This document shows positions 27,135 through 36,659 of a DNA stretch of 64,000 nucleotides, one piece after another. The translations under genes were made by a program, and so were the position numbers. The DNA comes from an uncultured Draconibacterium sp. (GTDB lineage: Bacteria; Bacteroidota; Bacteroidia; Bacteroidales; Prolixibacteraceae), in contig NZ_OY782038.1 in assembly GCF_963677575.1 (NCBI RefSeq), positions 248,001 to 312,000 of the forward strand, read 5' to 3'. Under the pieces are notes generated by a model that saw only the letters and a list, made by a program, of their open reading frames with translations, had not been told where the DNA came from and ran no database searches. How positions within the stretch are numbered: position 1 is the stretch's first letter; each line of letters starts with the position of its first letter.

Positions 27135-27731
27135 TTAACAATTGCGGTATTTATCGTTTAAACCAATGTTATTATTAATCATCGGAATGATCTTATTCAA
27201 TCTCGCCTGTTTAGTTTTCGCCTGTTTTGCATGTGCGATATAATCAGCAAATTCGCGTTGTTTGCCCGGCGAAAATTCCTGAAATGAAAGCTTTAGATGA
27301 TTATTCTGGTTAAGTGCATCTTCTAATTCCGGTGGAATAATTAACTTTTTGTTTCTGTTGATTTTAACTCTTCTATTTTGCTTTTCATTGGAAATGGCTT
27401 CGTTTGCATAAGCAATAATCATATCTGCATCAAGCTCATCGACCGATAGAAAACGCCACTGCCGCAATGCTTTGGTTTTATCGTTTTGCGCATTAATAAG
27501 CACTTTTGCCTCGTCTTTTAACAAAGCACCCTGAAAGAACCAAATAGCTGCATATTCTTTAAAAACTCCAAGCCCGATTACATTTTTACCATTAATTGTG
27601 TAACACGGAGCTCCCCATTTTATGGTTTCCGATAGTTCTGTAGATGTGAGCAAATCGTGTAGTACCATTAAAATATCCTGCCGTGATCGGGCATTTAAAA
27701 TATATTCGTCAACTGTTTTTGCACTCGGCAT
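27135..27731 (-). CDS. YdeI/OmdA-like protein with DUF1801 domain
   Basis: 198 residues. The N-terminal half is a DUF1801 (YdhG-like) domain: ETIKWGAPCYTINGKNVIGLGVFKEYAAIWFF with the typical KWG.P.Y motif. The C-terminal half is the OmdA/YdeI-type region: IPPELEDALNQNNHLKLSFQEFSPGKQREFADYIAHAKQAKTKQARLNKI. These proteins are annotated in some genomes as bacteriocin-protection proteins, but the molecular role is unclear. The gene follows the DUF4199 gene by six bases, so the two are likely co-transcribed. Confidence 0.85.
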   Translation of the reverse strand: MPSAKTVDEYILNARSRQDILMVLHDLLTSTELSETIKWGAPCYTINGKNVIGLGVFKEYAAIWFFQGALLKDEAKVLINAQNDKTKALRQWRFLSVDELDADMIIAYANEAISNEKQNRRVKINRNKKLIIPPELEDALNQNNHLKLSFQEFSPGKQREFADYIAHAKQAKTKQARLNKIIPMINNNIGLNDKYRNC

Positions 27732-27737
27732 ATCTCA

Positions 27738-28214
27738 TTATTTTTTTCGGGTGAAAATGGCAATAATTGCTGAAGTTGCCAGTCCCATCAAAGGTGCAAA
27801 AATTATACTCTCTGCCATGTAACTTTTTAAATTGAAATATTCCGCTGCCTCTTGAGGTGTTTTCAATCCATGTTCAACGGTATAATCAATCATATTTTCA
27901 AAATAATGAGGCGTAATAACTTCAACAGTTAAGTATTGTGTGAGAGGAGTGAGTATTGTCACTCCTAAAGTGATGATCAATCCGCTTATGAATCCCTGAA
28001 TCCAGGTCATTTTTCCGTTAAAATCATTCTTTCGTTTGTCGAGCAGTGCAACCACATAAACCGCAATTGCTACTATAGCGAAGAAGTTGGTAACGACGGA
28101 ATGTTTTGCAATGTTCTCATCATGAAGACCGGCGATTCTTTCTCCAAACATCCAAACTAACTGAATGACTGCAAATAAAATGGCCCATTTAATCTCAATT
28201 GCAACTTTTTTCAT
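27738..28214 (-). CDS. DUF4199 membrane protein
   Basis: 158 residues with four predicted membrane segments (about 10-27, 42-60, 75-95, 130-153) and a soluble loop containing HYFENMIDYTVEHGLKTPQEAAEYFN before the last one. This layout and the KRKNDFNGKMTWIQGFISG motif match DUF4199, a family almost confined to Bacteroidota. No function is known. It lies between the rsgA gene and the YdeI-like gene on the same strand. Confidence 0.85.
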   Translation of the reverse strand: MKKVAIEIKWAILFAVIQLVWMFGERIAGLHDENIAKHSVVTNFFAIVAIAVYVVALLDKRKNDFNGKMTWIQGFISGLIITLGVTILTPLTQYLTVEVITPHYFENMIDYTVEHGLKTPQEAAEYFNLKSYMAESIIFAPLMGLATSAIIAIFTRKK

Positions 28215-28272
28215 CTTTCGTAAGTTTTGGTTTCAATTTAGAAATGAATAAAAAGGATGTTTTGTTCATTAA

Positions 28273-29334
28273 CTACCGCGGTTTTGAACGTTTTTTTTCT
28301 TTCAGAACAGATTTAATCATTTTGCCAAACTCTTTGTCGCGCTGCCGTTTTTCGTAAACAGTACTACTGAAATGTTCTTGCTCGCGTTTTAGTTTCAGGT
28401 AGTTTTCGTAGGCATCTTCGCCTAATTCGCCACTCTCAAGAGCTGCCAGCACTGCACAACCCGTTTCGTTGGTATGGCTGCAATCGCCAAATTTACAATC
28501 GGAAGTGAGATCAGATATCGCATCAAATGTCATTTCAAGGGCATCAGCCGAGTCGGTCACTCCTAATTCGCGCATTCCCGGTGTGTCGATCACAATACTG
28601 TCGTTCTCGAGCACGAACAACTCGCGATGGCTGGTTGTATGCCGGCCTTTGTTTGTACTTTCACTTATCGACCGGGTTTCGAGCGCTTCTCTGTTGAGCA
28701 GGTGATTAATGATTGTTGACTTACCAACTCCCGAAGAGCCCAGGAAACAATAGGTTTTACTGGCTTCCAATTCACTTTGCAGAAGATCCAAGCCTTGTTT
28801 TGTCTCATTGCTCAGTGCAATTGTTTTTATATTCCTGATGCGATTTTTAACGTCATCAATTAGCTGTTTACACTCGTTTTCACTAACCAAATCAGTTTTT
28901 GAAAGAACCAGGAACGGTTGGATATTTCCGGCATAACATACGGCCAGGTATCTTTCCAAACGGTTCGGATTAAAATCGTGGCCAACCGCTTGTACAATAA
29001 ACGCTACATCAACATTCGCAGCAATAAGTTGCACATCGCCGTGTTTGCCAACAGCCTGGCGTTCGAGTTTTGAAAAACGGGGCAGAACTTCAAGAATAAT
29101 GGCATTCTCATCATCCATTGGCATAAAACGCACCCAGTCACCAGCAGTCGGGAAATCGGTTGCGGATTGAGCAGCAAACCGGATATTTCCGGTTATTTCC
29201 GCTTTAAAAACCGAAGTGTCGCTCTGAATGATGTAACGTTCTTTATGCACAGTTATCACTCTTGCTAGCTCAGTAATGGGAATCCCATTCTGATTTATAT
29301 AATTTTCAATCGATTCAGGAAGTTGTTGTTTCAT
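28273..29334 (-). CDS. rsgA: Small ribosomal subunit biogenesis GTPase RsgA
   Basis: 353 residues from the ATG at 29334; an in-frame ATG at 29379 would overlap the preceding gene and add residues not seen in the family. The OB-fold N-terminal domain is followed by the circularly permuted GTPase: G4 LSKTDL, G1 GSSGVGKST, G2 in HTTSHREL, G3 DTPGMRELG. A C-terminal zinc finger has CKFGDCSHTNETGC. RsgA (YjeQ) checks late 30S assembly. It lies 23 bases after the MATE gene and is probably in the same transcript. Confidence 0.96.
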   Translation of the reverse strand: MKQQLPESIENYINQNGIPITELARVITVHKERYIIQSDTSVFKAEITGNIRFAAQSATDFPTAGDWVRFMPMDDENAIILEVLPRFSKLERQAVGKHGDVQLIAANVDVAFIVQAVGHDFNPNRLERYLAVCYAGNIQPFLVLSKTDLVSENECKQLIDDVKNRIRNIKTIALSNETKQGLDLLQSELEASKTYCFLGSSGVGKSTIINHLLNREALETRSISESTNKGRHTTSHRELFVLENDSIVIDTPGMRELGVTDSADALEMTFDAISDLTSDCKFGDCSHTNETGCAVLAALESGELGEDAYENYLKLKREQEHFSSTVYEKRQRDKEFGKMIKSVLKEKKRSKPR

Positions 29335-29357
29335 GATAAAAGACTTAACAGATAAAT

Positions 29358-30797
29358 TTACACTTTTCGTTGTTTCCATTTGCCTTTTCGGAACAAATAC
29401 AGAGCTGTTATTGCCAAAAACGATTCAGCAATTACAATCGACATGCTGGCTCCAAATAAGCCCATATTCAGCACAATTGCAAGAAAATAGGCCAGTGGTA
29501 TCTCGAACAACCAAAAGCTCATAAAATTGATCTTTGAAGGCGTAATCGTATCGCCACTTCCGTTAAAACCTTGCATCAGTACCATTCCCAGTGCATAAAA
29601 CAGAAAGCCAAAACTAATAATCCGCAGCGCCAGTGTGCCATTGTCGACAACAGCCGCTTCTCCGATAAACAGTTTTATCCAAAACTCAGGGAAAACAGCC
29701 AGTATTATTCCCATGAAACCCATAAATATCATGTTTACGTAACCGGTAATCCATACAGATCGTTCTGCACGTTCAGGTTGATTGGCACCAAGGTTTTGCC
29801 CAACAAGCGTTGATGCGGCATTGCTTAATCCCCACGCAGGCAACAATGCAAAAATAATTATTCGGATGGCAATAGTATATCCGGCCAACGCCTCCGGCCC
29901 CGAAACTGCAATAATACGGACCAGCAAAATCCAGCTCGATGTTGCAATTAGGTTTTGTAAAATTCCACCACCTGATATTTTAATCAGTTTCAGCATTACA
30001 TTAACGCGAATTTTTAAATTGGACCAATACAGTCGGATGCGGTGATGCCCACCAAACAAAAGGTAAAACTGGTACAAAACAGCCAAGCCGCGCCCTGTTG
30101 TAGTGGCAATTGCTGCTCCTGCCAGTCCTAGTTCAGGGAAAGGACCAATGCCAAAAATAAGTAATGGATCGAGAATGATATTGATAATATTTGCCAGCCA
30201 CATTACCCGCATTGAAATGGCCGCATCTCCGGAACTGCGAAATACAGCATTAATAATAAACAACAGCATGATTACCACGTTTCCGCCAAACATAACGGCA
30301 GGGAAGAGGTAACCTTCGGCAGCCATTGAATCGGTAGCTCCCATTAACTTTAAAAATTCGCCGGCATATAAAACGCCGGGAATAGCAATACAAACGGAAA
30401 ATATAAAACCTACCATCATGGCCTGAAAAGCCACTACACCAGCTTGTTTATTGTTTTTCTCGCCAATTCTCCGCGAAACAAGCGCAGTGGTTGCCACGCT
30501 AAGTCCCATTCCAACGGCGTATACAATGGTCATTACTGACTCAGTGAGGCCAACAGTTGCCACTGCATCTGCACCTAATTTCGAAACAAAAAAGATGTCA
30601 ACTACGGCAAATACCGATTCCATGATCATCTCCAACACCATAGGAACAGCCAAAATAAAAATGGCTTTGCCAAGACTGCTCTCGGTAAAATCGCGCTCTG
30701 TACCGCCAATTGCTTCTTTTACATCGATCCAGAGTCCTTTAAAATCAATGTCTTTTAGTTTTTGTAAAGACAAAACACTTACTCTTTTGTGTAACAT
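29358..30797 (-). CDS. MATE-family efflux transporter
   Basis: 479 residues from the ATG at 30797; an upstream ATG at 30851 adds an AT-rich stretch that does not look coding. Twelve membrane segments in two six-helix MatE repeats are visible, with LAVPMVLEMIMESVFAVVDIFFVSKLG in the first and GGGILQNLIATSSWILLVRI in the second, plus the conserved LVGQNLGANQPERAERS loop. It exports drugs or metabolites in exchange for sodium or protons; the substrate is unknown. An N-terminal cytoplasmic extension of about 40 residues precedes the first helix. It is first gene of a run with rsgA. Confidence 0.92.
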   Translation of the reverse strand: MLHKRVSVLSLQKLKDIDFKGLWIDVKEAIGGTERDFTESSLGKAIFILAVPMVLEMIMESVFAVVDIFFVSKLGADAVATVGLTESVMTIVYAVGMGLSVATTALVSRRIGEKNNKQAGVVAFQAMMVGFIFSVCIAIPGVLYAGEFLKLMGATDSMAAEGYLFPAVMFGGNVVIMLLFIINAVFRSSGDAAISMRVMWLANIINIILDPLLIFGIGPFPELGLAGAAIATTTGRGLAVLYQFYLLFGGHHRIRLYWSNLKIRVNVMLKLIKISGGGILQNLIATSSWILLVRIIAVSGPEALAGYTIAIRIIIFALLPAWGLSNAASTLVGQNLGANQPERAERSVWITGYVNMIFMGFMGIILAVFPEFWIKLFIGEAAVVDNGTLALRIISFGFLFYALGMVLMQGFNGSGDTITPSKINFMSFWLFEIPLAYFLAIVLNMGLFGASMSIVIAESFLAITALYLFRKGKWKQRKV

Positions 30798-30928
30798 TAT
30801 AAAAATATGGAAATAAATGAATAAACTAATTGAATAATCTCTCTTGGCCAACCTAGAACGGTCGGCAATTGGTGACGGTAATATTTATTGAGATATTCAT
30901 CTTTTAGTTCTCTTTTATTCGAGTTTGA

Positions 30929-30960
30929 CAAAGTTATGAAAATTAATTCTTATAAAACAA
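30929..30960 (-). promoter_or_regulatory. Promoter of the MATE-rsgA transcript
   Basis: On the minus strand TAACTTTG (30936-30929) matches TAnnTTTG, and a TTG (30960-30958) lies 21 bases upstream. The predicted leader to the ATG at 30797 is about 125 bases. Confidence 0.55.
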
Positions 30961-31043
30961 ATCAAATTTCAATAAACTTTTATTCGCCATCTATTTGAAC
31001 ACTTCAAACCTACTAACGTTTATAACGTGAAAAGTAACTACAA

Positions 31044-31766
31044 ATGAATCCTAAACTGTATTCTATTATTCTATTTTTTGTACTTGTTTCATGCAATTAC
31101 AAAGATCAATTTCCAGTAAAAAAGTCGGAGCGAATTTCTAATATTAATACATCTGTAACACAGGAAGATAGTAGCTCTTACGCGCCTTTTGAAGGGCTTT
31201 TTACTTTTGTAAACCAGTTTGATGCACAAGATTCATCCTTTGATCTAGAGGCTTTTAAAGCAAATTACAATCAGTTTTATGTGAATAATAACAAGGCCAT
31301 TTATGATAGCCTGGCATTGCCTGCCTGGATTGAAATAAACGGATTGTTGCTTGAATTAACCGGTGAAGCAAAATATGCACAGGAACTGGAAAAAATTTCA
31401 GCAAACGAAAATATGACGGACTACATTAAACCTTTTGTGCTAACACAAAATGGTGATCATATATACGTCAACCTGTTCAATCCGGCTGAAATAGACTTCC
31501 AGCATTCGCTTGGTGGCGATGTTACTTTTCGTCAGGAAACCAATTATCCTGAGTCGGGCAGTGTGCGCTTACATTTCGAGATGACGGAACGGCGCTACAT
31601 TGAACTGAATATACGAATTCCGGAATGGGCTGAGGGTACACACGTAACAGTAAAAGGAGTAAAGTATTTTACAAAACCCGGTAGCTACTGTTTAATCGCT
31701 AAAAAATGGAAACAGGGCGATTTGGTTCAGGTTGAGATGCCAATAGGAAACTATCCCAATCGTTAA
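31044..31766 (+). CDS. Lipoprotein with GH127/DUF1680 C-terminal-like module only
   Basis: 240 residues. A short signal and lipobox ending LVSC at residue 16 point to a lipoprotein. From about residue 95 it resembles the end of GH127 (DUF1680, beta-L-arabinofuranosidase-like) proteins: WIEINGLLLELTGEAKYAQELEKI matches the last catalytic-barrel helix, and GDHIYVNLFNPAEI, ELNIRIPEWAEG, KPGSYCLIAKKWKQGDLV match the C-terminal beta-sandwich. The catalytic barrel with its glutamates and cysteines is absent, so it is unlikely to be an active hydrolase. It could bind carbohydrate or be a relic. Family call is by motif recognition only. Confidence 0.6.
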   Translation: MNPKLYSIILFFVLVSCNYKDQFPVKKSERISNINTSVTQEDSSSYAPFEGLFTFVNQFDAQDSSFDLEAFKANYNQFYVNNNKAIYDSLALPAWIEINGLLLELTGEAKYAQELEKISANENMTDYIKPFVLTQNGDHIYVNLFNPAEIDFQHSLGGDVTFRQETNYPESGSVRLHFEMTERRYIELNIRIPEWAEGTHVTVKGVKYFTKPGSYCLIAKKWKQGDLVQVEMPIGNYPNR

Positions 31767-31768
31767 AA

Positions 31769-32974
31769 TCAACAGTTTGGCAAAGCATCAAAGATGGCTA
31801 GCCCGCCTTCCGATGTTTCGCGGTATTTACTTTGCAAATCTATCCCTGTTTTATACATTGTTTCCACTACTTCATCAAAACTAATGCGGTGGCGCCCATC
31901 GGTCAGCAAAGCATAATTATTGTGCGATACGGCGCGCTCGGCAGCAAAAGCATTTCGCTCGATACACGGAATTTGTACCAGCCCGGCTACCGGATCGCAG
32001 GTTAATCCCAAATGATGTTCGAGTCCCATTTCTGCTGAATATTCAATCTGAAAAATGGTTCCGCCCATCATTTGCGTTGCAGCGCCCGATGCCATTGCAC
32101 AAGCTGTTCCAACTTCTCCCTGGCAACCTACTTCGGCACCTGAAATGGAAGCATTTGTTTTTACAATGTTGCCAATAAGTCCGGCAGTGGCTAGTGCCCG
32201 AAGGATGGCATTTTTATCTCTTTTGTGTATTTTTTTGAAATATTTGAGAACGGCAGGTAAAACACCACTCGCACCACATGTGGGGGCGGCTACTATTTTG
32301 CCGCCGGCAGCATTTTCTTCCATAACAGCTAATGCGTATGAAAACAATTGCGAACGGCGTTTAAATGGAGTTGCAAAAGTATCTCCTCTTGTATTAAAAA
32401 CGGGTGCCTTACGGGGGAGCTTTAAACCGCCCGGCAAAACCCCTTCAGTTTTTAACCCTCGTTTAATACTTTCCAACATCACCAGCCACACTTCTTCCAG
32501 GTAATCCCATATATCAGGATCTTCAAACTCGGCAACATATTCCCAAAAATTTTTTCCGTTGTGGTTGCACCAGTCTAATATTTCCGACATGGTAGTGTGT
32601 TCATACACTTCAACGGTTTCTGATTGGGTGTGGTCGTCAACAATAGTACCACCACCAACGCTGTAACAGGTCCATTCTTTTAATAACTCGTTCTCATTGT
32701 TAAAAGCCTTAAAACAGATACTGTTGGGATGTCTCGGAAGAAAAGTCTTGGGTTTCCAGTTAATTTGTAGTGGATGGTTGCCAAAACTTTGTTTAATGGC
32801 ATAATCAGTAAGGTGCCCTTTGCCTGTAGCTGCCAGGCTGCCATACAAAATTACCTCAAAACGAGCTGCGTTTTTGTTTTCTGCCAGAAACCTGTCGGCA
32901 GCTTTTTTAGGGCCCATGGTGTGGCTGCTTGATGGCCCGTGACCTATTTTGTAGATTTCTCTTATTGATTCCAT
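31769..32974 (-). CDS. sdaA: L-serine ammonia-lyase, iron-sulfur type
   Basis: 401 residues, a single chain with both subdomains. The N-terminus has the hallmark GPSSSHTMGP; the C-terminal catalytic part carries the iron-sulfur cysteines in PTCGASG, VGCQGEVG and LTCDPVAGLVQIPCIERNA. It converts L-serine to pyruvate and ammonia in the cytoplasm; the cluster is oxygen-sensitive. Shorter than E. coli SdaA but of the usual Bacteroidota length. The gene is convergent with the GH127-like lipoprotein gene, the two stops being only two bases apart, with no terminator between them. Confidence 0.95.
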   Translation of the reverse strand: MESIREIYKIGHGPSSSHTMGPKKAADRFLAENKNAARFEVILYGSLAATGKGHLTDYAIKQSFGNHPLQINWKPKTFLPRHPNSICFKAFNNENELLKEWTCYSVGGGTIVDDHTQSETVEVYEHTTMSEILDWCNHNGKNFWEYVAEFEDPDIWDYLEEVWLVMLESIKRGLKTEGVLPGGLKLPRKAPVFNTRGDTFATPFKRRSQLFSYALAVMEENAAGGKIVAAPTCGASGVLPAVLKYFKKIHKRDKNAILRALATAGLIGNIVKTNASISGAEVGCQGEVGTACAMASGAATQMMGGTIFQIEYSAEMGLEHHLGLTCDPVAGLVQIPCIERNAFAAERAVSHNNYALLTDGRHRISFDEVVETMYKTGIDLQSKYRETSEGGLAIFDALPNC

Positions 32975-33069
32975 TCTTCTATAATATTGTGCAAATGAAG
33001 AACAGAATTCTTTAAAACTCTATGACTTTTGCTGCATTTTTTTGTATTAACAAGCAAAATAGTGACTTT

Positions 33070-34143
33070 TTATTTTTTGTCCTTCACCCGCATAAAACGG
33101 AACATTTTCATAATCCAGTTGGGTAGGGGGTGATAACCACGTTTCCGAAGATCGATGTACCAGCCTATCTTTTTGATAATAGGTATTTTATGTGTTTCAA
33201 CAAATTCGATCAGTGTTCCTTCCGGTGCCTGGATATACGCAAAATTTCCGGCAGCTTCTCCCATGTCGAATGATTCCGTAGCTTTTGCACTATCAACGGT
33301 AAACGGATAACCAATGGCTTTTGCTCTCTCACGGAATTGATCCATTCCGTTGATATCGAAACAAAGGTGTATGAAACCCGGATCTCCCCAGATTCGTCCT
33401 TCGTAAATATTTTTCGGCTCGTAATCAAGGGCTTGCACTAACTCAATTACCGATTGTCCGAAGAAAGGACTAAAAGCGCCTTGTTTTACATCGGAATGAC
33501 GAAGTAAAACGCGTCGGAATTTCTTGTTGCCACCGGGAATGCCTTTGTAATCTTCAAAAATGCCGGTTTCATCGTAAACAATTTCGTCGTATTGCAGAAT
33601 TTCCTGGTAAACTTTCAGGCTGGTGTCTATATCTTTCACGCCGATAACCGTTCCCAGTACTCCGCCACTTAATGACTTTTCTTTTTTACGAAAAACACCT
33701 TCCTGATTTTTTATTTCCCACATGTTTCCGTAAATGTCTTTCATGAAAAAGTGATCGTTGCCTGCCGGATCTTTTGAAATGGGAGTGAGCAAGTTCAGTT
33801 TTGAAGCACTAAATTTATCGTAAACGGCTTGTACATTTTCGGTTTTAATTTTTCCGATGTTAATGCCCAAATCACCTAGTTGAATCTCAAAATTGATCGG
33901 TTTAGGTTTTTTCCCTGTATGTTGCCATATCTCAAGACCTCCGCCACCTTGCATGTTAAGCGCCAAAACAGCTCTTCTGTCGCGTGTTTTGCCAGCTGTA
34001 TGTGCCAGCATCAACTCTGCTGTAGCTTCATCTTCAAACATTCGAATATCCATTGAGAAATGTTCGCGATACCATTTCCATGCTTCCTGAAGATCTTCAA
34101 CACCAACTCCTAACTGCTGGATTCCGTTTATTTGTGCTTTCAT
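33070..34143 (-). CDS. Two-domain VOC (glyoxalase-like) protein
   Basis: 357 residues with two tandem vicinal-oxygen-chelate domains: first about 5-145 (IQQLGVGVEDLQEAWKWYREHF, then FFMKDIYGNMWEIK) and second about 160-330 (GTVIGVKDIDTSLKVYQEIL, then FIHLCFDI and GTLIEFVETHKI). The His and Glu positions at domain ends are candidate metal ligands. It could be a dioxygenase, isomerase or lyase; the substrate is unknown. The next gene upstream on the same strand, a short-chain dehydrogenase, ends 18 bases before, so the two probably form an operon. Confidence 0.82.
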   Translation of the reverse strand: MKAQINGIQQLGVGVEDLQEAWKWYREHFSMDIRMFEDEATAELMLAHTAGKTRDRRAVLALNMQGGGGLEIWQHTGKKPKPINFEIQLGDLGINIGKIKTENVQAVYDKFSASKLNLLTPISKDPAGNDHFFMKDIYGNMWEIKNQEGVFRKKEKSLSGGVLGTVIGVKDIDTSLKVYQEILQYDEIVYDETGIFEDYKGIPGGNKKFRRVLLRHSDVKQGAFSPFFGQSVIELVQALDYEPKNIYEGRIWGDPGFIHLCFDINGMDQFRERAKAIGYPFTVDSAKATESFDMGEAAGNFAYIQAPEGTLIEFVETHKIPIIKKIGWYIDLRKRGYHPLPNWIMKMFRFMRVKDKK

Positions 34144-34161
34144 TTTTGCAATACTTATAGT

Positions 34162-34956
34162 TTACAGTGGTTTTACGCGCGAAGCCATGTAATAATACAA
34201 ACGCGGCAAAAACCGCCTGATGTGCACCATAATAACTTCTGAACCACCTACCAATATTTCTTTTCTCTCTTTTTTCAGTTTTTTGCAAATCACTTTTGCA
34301 CATTTTTCGGCGGACATTCCTGTGTCCTGACCGGCATCCATTTGTGCGTGTGTTTTTCCATCTTTATTTATCGCATTCACCGAAATATTCGTTTTTATCC
34401 GTCCGGGAATAATAACCGACACTGAAATGTTGTTTCTTGCATTTTCGGCCCGTAAACTTTCAAAAAAACCGTGTAAGGCTTGTTTAGATGCCGAGTACGA
34501 CGACCGGTATGGAAATCCAAATTTACCAACAATACTTGATGTTACCGCAATTTGTCCGCCGCCATTTTCAATCATTTGCGGTAAAACCTTTTTGCTTAAG
34601 GCAATCGTTCCGAAATAATTTACCTCAAAAATTTTACGATCGACACTAAGCGGAGTTTCAGCCACAAACGAACGTTGGCTTATCCCGCCAAACTGGTATA
34701 GCGCATCAATTTTTATGTTGTTTTCTTTAATGAATTGAGTCGCTTCTTCAATTGATTGTTCATTACCTAAATCGAAAGGAAGAATAACGGTTTGGCAGCC
34801 ATTTGTTATGCAGATTTTTTCGGTGTCTTTTAAGGCCTCTTCTTTTCTGCCTGAAAGAATGAGTGTTACGTTGTTCGACGATAACTCAATTGCCACCGCT
34901 TTGCCAATGCCCGATGATGCTCCTGTAATCCAAATTGTCTTTCCCGAAAAATCCAT
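34162..34956 (-). CDS. Short-chain dehydrogenase/reductase
   Basis: 264 residues. Rossmann fold with the cofactor motif TGASSGIG (residues 12-19), NNG-type region replaced by FGGISQ, the catalytic Ser in SSIVGKFG and the YxxxK pair in YSASK near residue 155. The length and the hydrophobic C-terminus (YYYMASRVKPL) fit the DHRS7-like group of SDRs. It oxidises or reduces an unknown hydroxyl or keto substrate with NAD(P). It lies upstream of the VOC protein gene and is likely co-transcribed with it. Confidence 0.9.
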   Translation of the reverse strand: MDFSGKTIWITGASSGIGKAVAIELSSNNVTLILSGRKEEALKDTEKICITNGCQTVILPFDLGNEQSIEEATQFIKENNIKIDALYQFGGISQRSFVAETPLSVDRKIFEVNYFGTIALSKKVLPQMIENGGGQIAVTSSIVGKFGFPYRSSYSASKQALHGFFESLRAENARNNISVSVIIPGRIKTNISVNAINKDGKTHAQMDAGQDTGMSAEKCAKVICKKLKKERKEILVGGSEVIMVHIRRFLPRLYYYMASRVKPL

Positions 34957-35060
34957 TTACTACATACTTTCAGCGTGCCACGAAGATAACAGAATATTCA
35001 GCCAGACAAAATGAATAAGGTCTATTTTTACTGTATCAAAATTAAAAATAGTTAAGATTG

Positions 35061-36524
35061 TTAAATTCCTTTTGGCTCCGACCATTTTTCTCTTTCAGGC
35101 AAAATAAAACTAAATAAAACAGCCATAGAAAATGCCAGCAGGTAACTGGCCAGTCGTTCAGATACTCCGGTGGCATCAACCAGCCATGTTTTCCATATTA
35201 CGGCAGATAGTGTTCCGGTAATTAAGCTGGCAAAAACGCCGGCTCTCGACAGTTTTTTCCAGAAAATAAGCAATACAATGGCGGGGCCAAACGAAGCACC
35301 AATACCACTCCATGCATAGGAAACCAGTCCGTAAACAGTATCTTCCATTGTGATAGCCAATATAAAACCTACCGCTCCAACGGCAAGCGTAAGTATTTTA
35401 TTCAGGAACAGCATTCGCTTTTCTTCAATCTGCTTTTTGGTAACGTGCAGGTAAAAATCTTCTGTCATTGAGGATGAAACGACCATCAACTGCGATGAAG
35501 CTGTTGACATCATTGCAGAAACTGCACCCGATAAAAGAATTCCGGCAAGAATAGGATTCAAAAGTGTCATAACCATTATCGGCATTATTTTTTCGGAATC
35601 ACTGGCAACTGAAGCAGCAGCAGCTCCCAAAATACCATGTTGCACTAACTGGTATCCAATTATTCCAATCAGAAAAGCTCCAACGTAAGCCAATAGTGTC
35701 CAGGTGATTGCGAGCACGCGGCTTTGCTGAGTTTCTTTTTGGCTGCGCATGGCCATCATTCGAGTTAGCAACTGTGGCTGTCCGGTATAACCAAATGCCC
35801 AACTTAGCCCATTTAAAACAAGCAGACCGCCTGTAGCCTGTTTTACCGAATCAATGTTTTGAGGTACAAGATAATTCGCTTGTGAAATGGCTTCCGCCAC
35901 GTGAATATTGTTGGCTGCTGCAATTCCTAGCGCAATAATAGGCAGAACAACACATGTAACAACCATTAAAACAGCTTGAAAAGCATCGGTGGCCACAACG
36001 GTAATAAATCCACCTAACATGGTATATAAGGTAACCAGTGCTGAGCCAATTACCATTCCCCAAAAAGGATCAATTTTAAAGGTGTCGTTGAAAATTTTAC
36101 CGGCACCACTGAATTGTGCTGCAATGTACAATACAAAAAAGAATATAATAATAAGGGAAGAGAGAATTCCAAAACTTCGTTGTGTACCTTTAAATTTGGC
36201 CGAAAACAAACTCGGAACCGTTAATGCTCCTGTTTTGTCTGTAAGTTTTTGCAGCGGTTCGGCCAGAAAGATCCATAAAAACAGAATACCACTAACACAA
36301 CCTAAAGCCACCCACAACGACGCCATTCCTTCGGCGTAAGCATGACCGGTTAAACCTAAAAGTAACCAGGCCGATTCACCTGTAGCCCGTTCGGATAAAG
36401 CCAGTGAAAAACCAGAAATTTTTTTACCGCCAATAACAAAGTCATTGTTCGTTTTCGACCGACGTGCTGAGTACGCTACAATACCAATTAAAATAACAAG
36501 GTAGGCAACAAAAACTATTATCAT
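35061..36524 (-). CDS. Sodium:solute symporter, PutP-like (proline)
   Basis: 487 residues with about 13 membrane segments of the LeuT fold. The signatures RATGESAWLLLGLTGHAYAEGM, FGYTGQPQLLTRMMAMRS and SGAVSAMMSTASSQLMVVSSS match sodium/proline symporters, including the Ser/Thr cluster of the second sodium site in the last motif. It should import proline or a related compound with sodium, useful for osmoprotection or catabolism. No proline dehydrogenase is nearby. A good promoter lies just upstream (36552-36581), so it is probably transcribed alone. Confidence 0.88.
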   Translation of the reverse strand: MIIVFVAYLVILIGIVAYSARRSKTNNDFVIGGKKISGFSLALSERATGESAWLLLGLTGHAYAEGMASLWVALGCVSGILFLWIFLAEPLQKLTDKTGALTVPSLFSAKFKGTQRSFGILSSLIIIFFFVLYIAAQFSGAGKIFNDTFKIDPFWGMVIGSALVTLYTMLGGFITVVATDAFQAVLMVVTCVVLPIIALGIAAANNIHVAEAISQANYLVPQNIDSVKQATGGLLVLNGLSWAFGYTGQPQLLTRMMAMRSQKETQQSRVLAITWTLLAYVGAFLIGIIGYQLVQHGILGAAAASVASDSEKIMPIMVMTLLNPILAGILLSGAVSAMMSTASSQLMVVSSSMTEDFYLHVTKKQIEEKRMLFLNKILTLAVGAVGFILAITMEDTVYGLVSYAWSGIGASFGPAIVLLIFWKKLSRAGVFASLITGTLSAVIWKTWLVDATGVSERLASYLLAFSMAVLFSFILPEREKWSEPKGI

Positions 36525-36551
36525 TTTTTAGTAGAATTGTTATAAGGTGCC

Positions 36552-36581
36552 CAAAGATAAAAAGAAAAAGCACTGTAGCAA
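36552..36581 (-). promoter_or_regulatory. Promoter of the PutP-like symporter gene
   Basis: TATCTTTG (36559-36552, minus strand) with TTG (36581-36579) and 19 bases between. This is the best canonical Bacteroidota promoter in the window; the leader is about 20 bases. Confidence 0.7.
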
Positions 36582-36659
36582 TTGTTCGTAAAATTTAATG
36601 CGACAAAATCTTTTTGATTGCATATTTGAATATTGGAGGTGTTTGGAGTAGAAAAATAC

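Noticed and set aside
30798..30851. N-terminal extension of the MATE transporter (MAKRDYSISLF)
   Set aside because: AT-rich and hydrophobic stretch of noncoding appearance; the family start fits the ATG at 30797.
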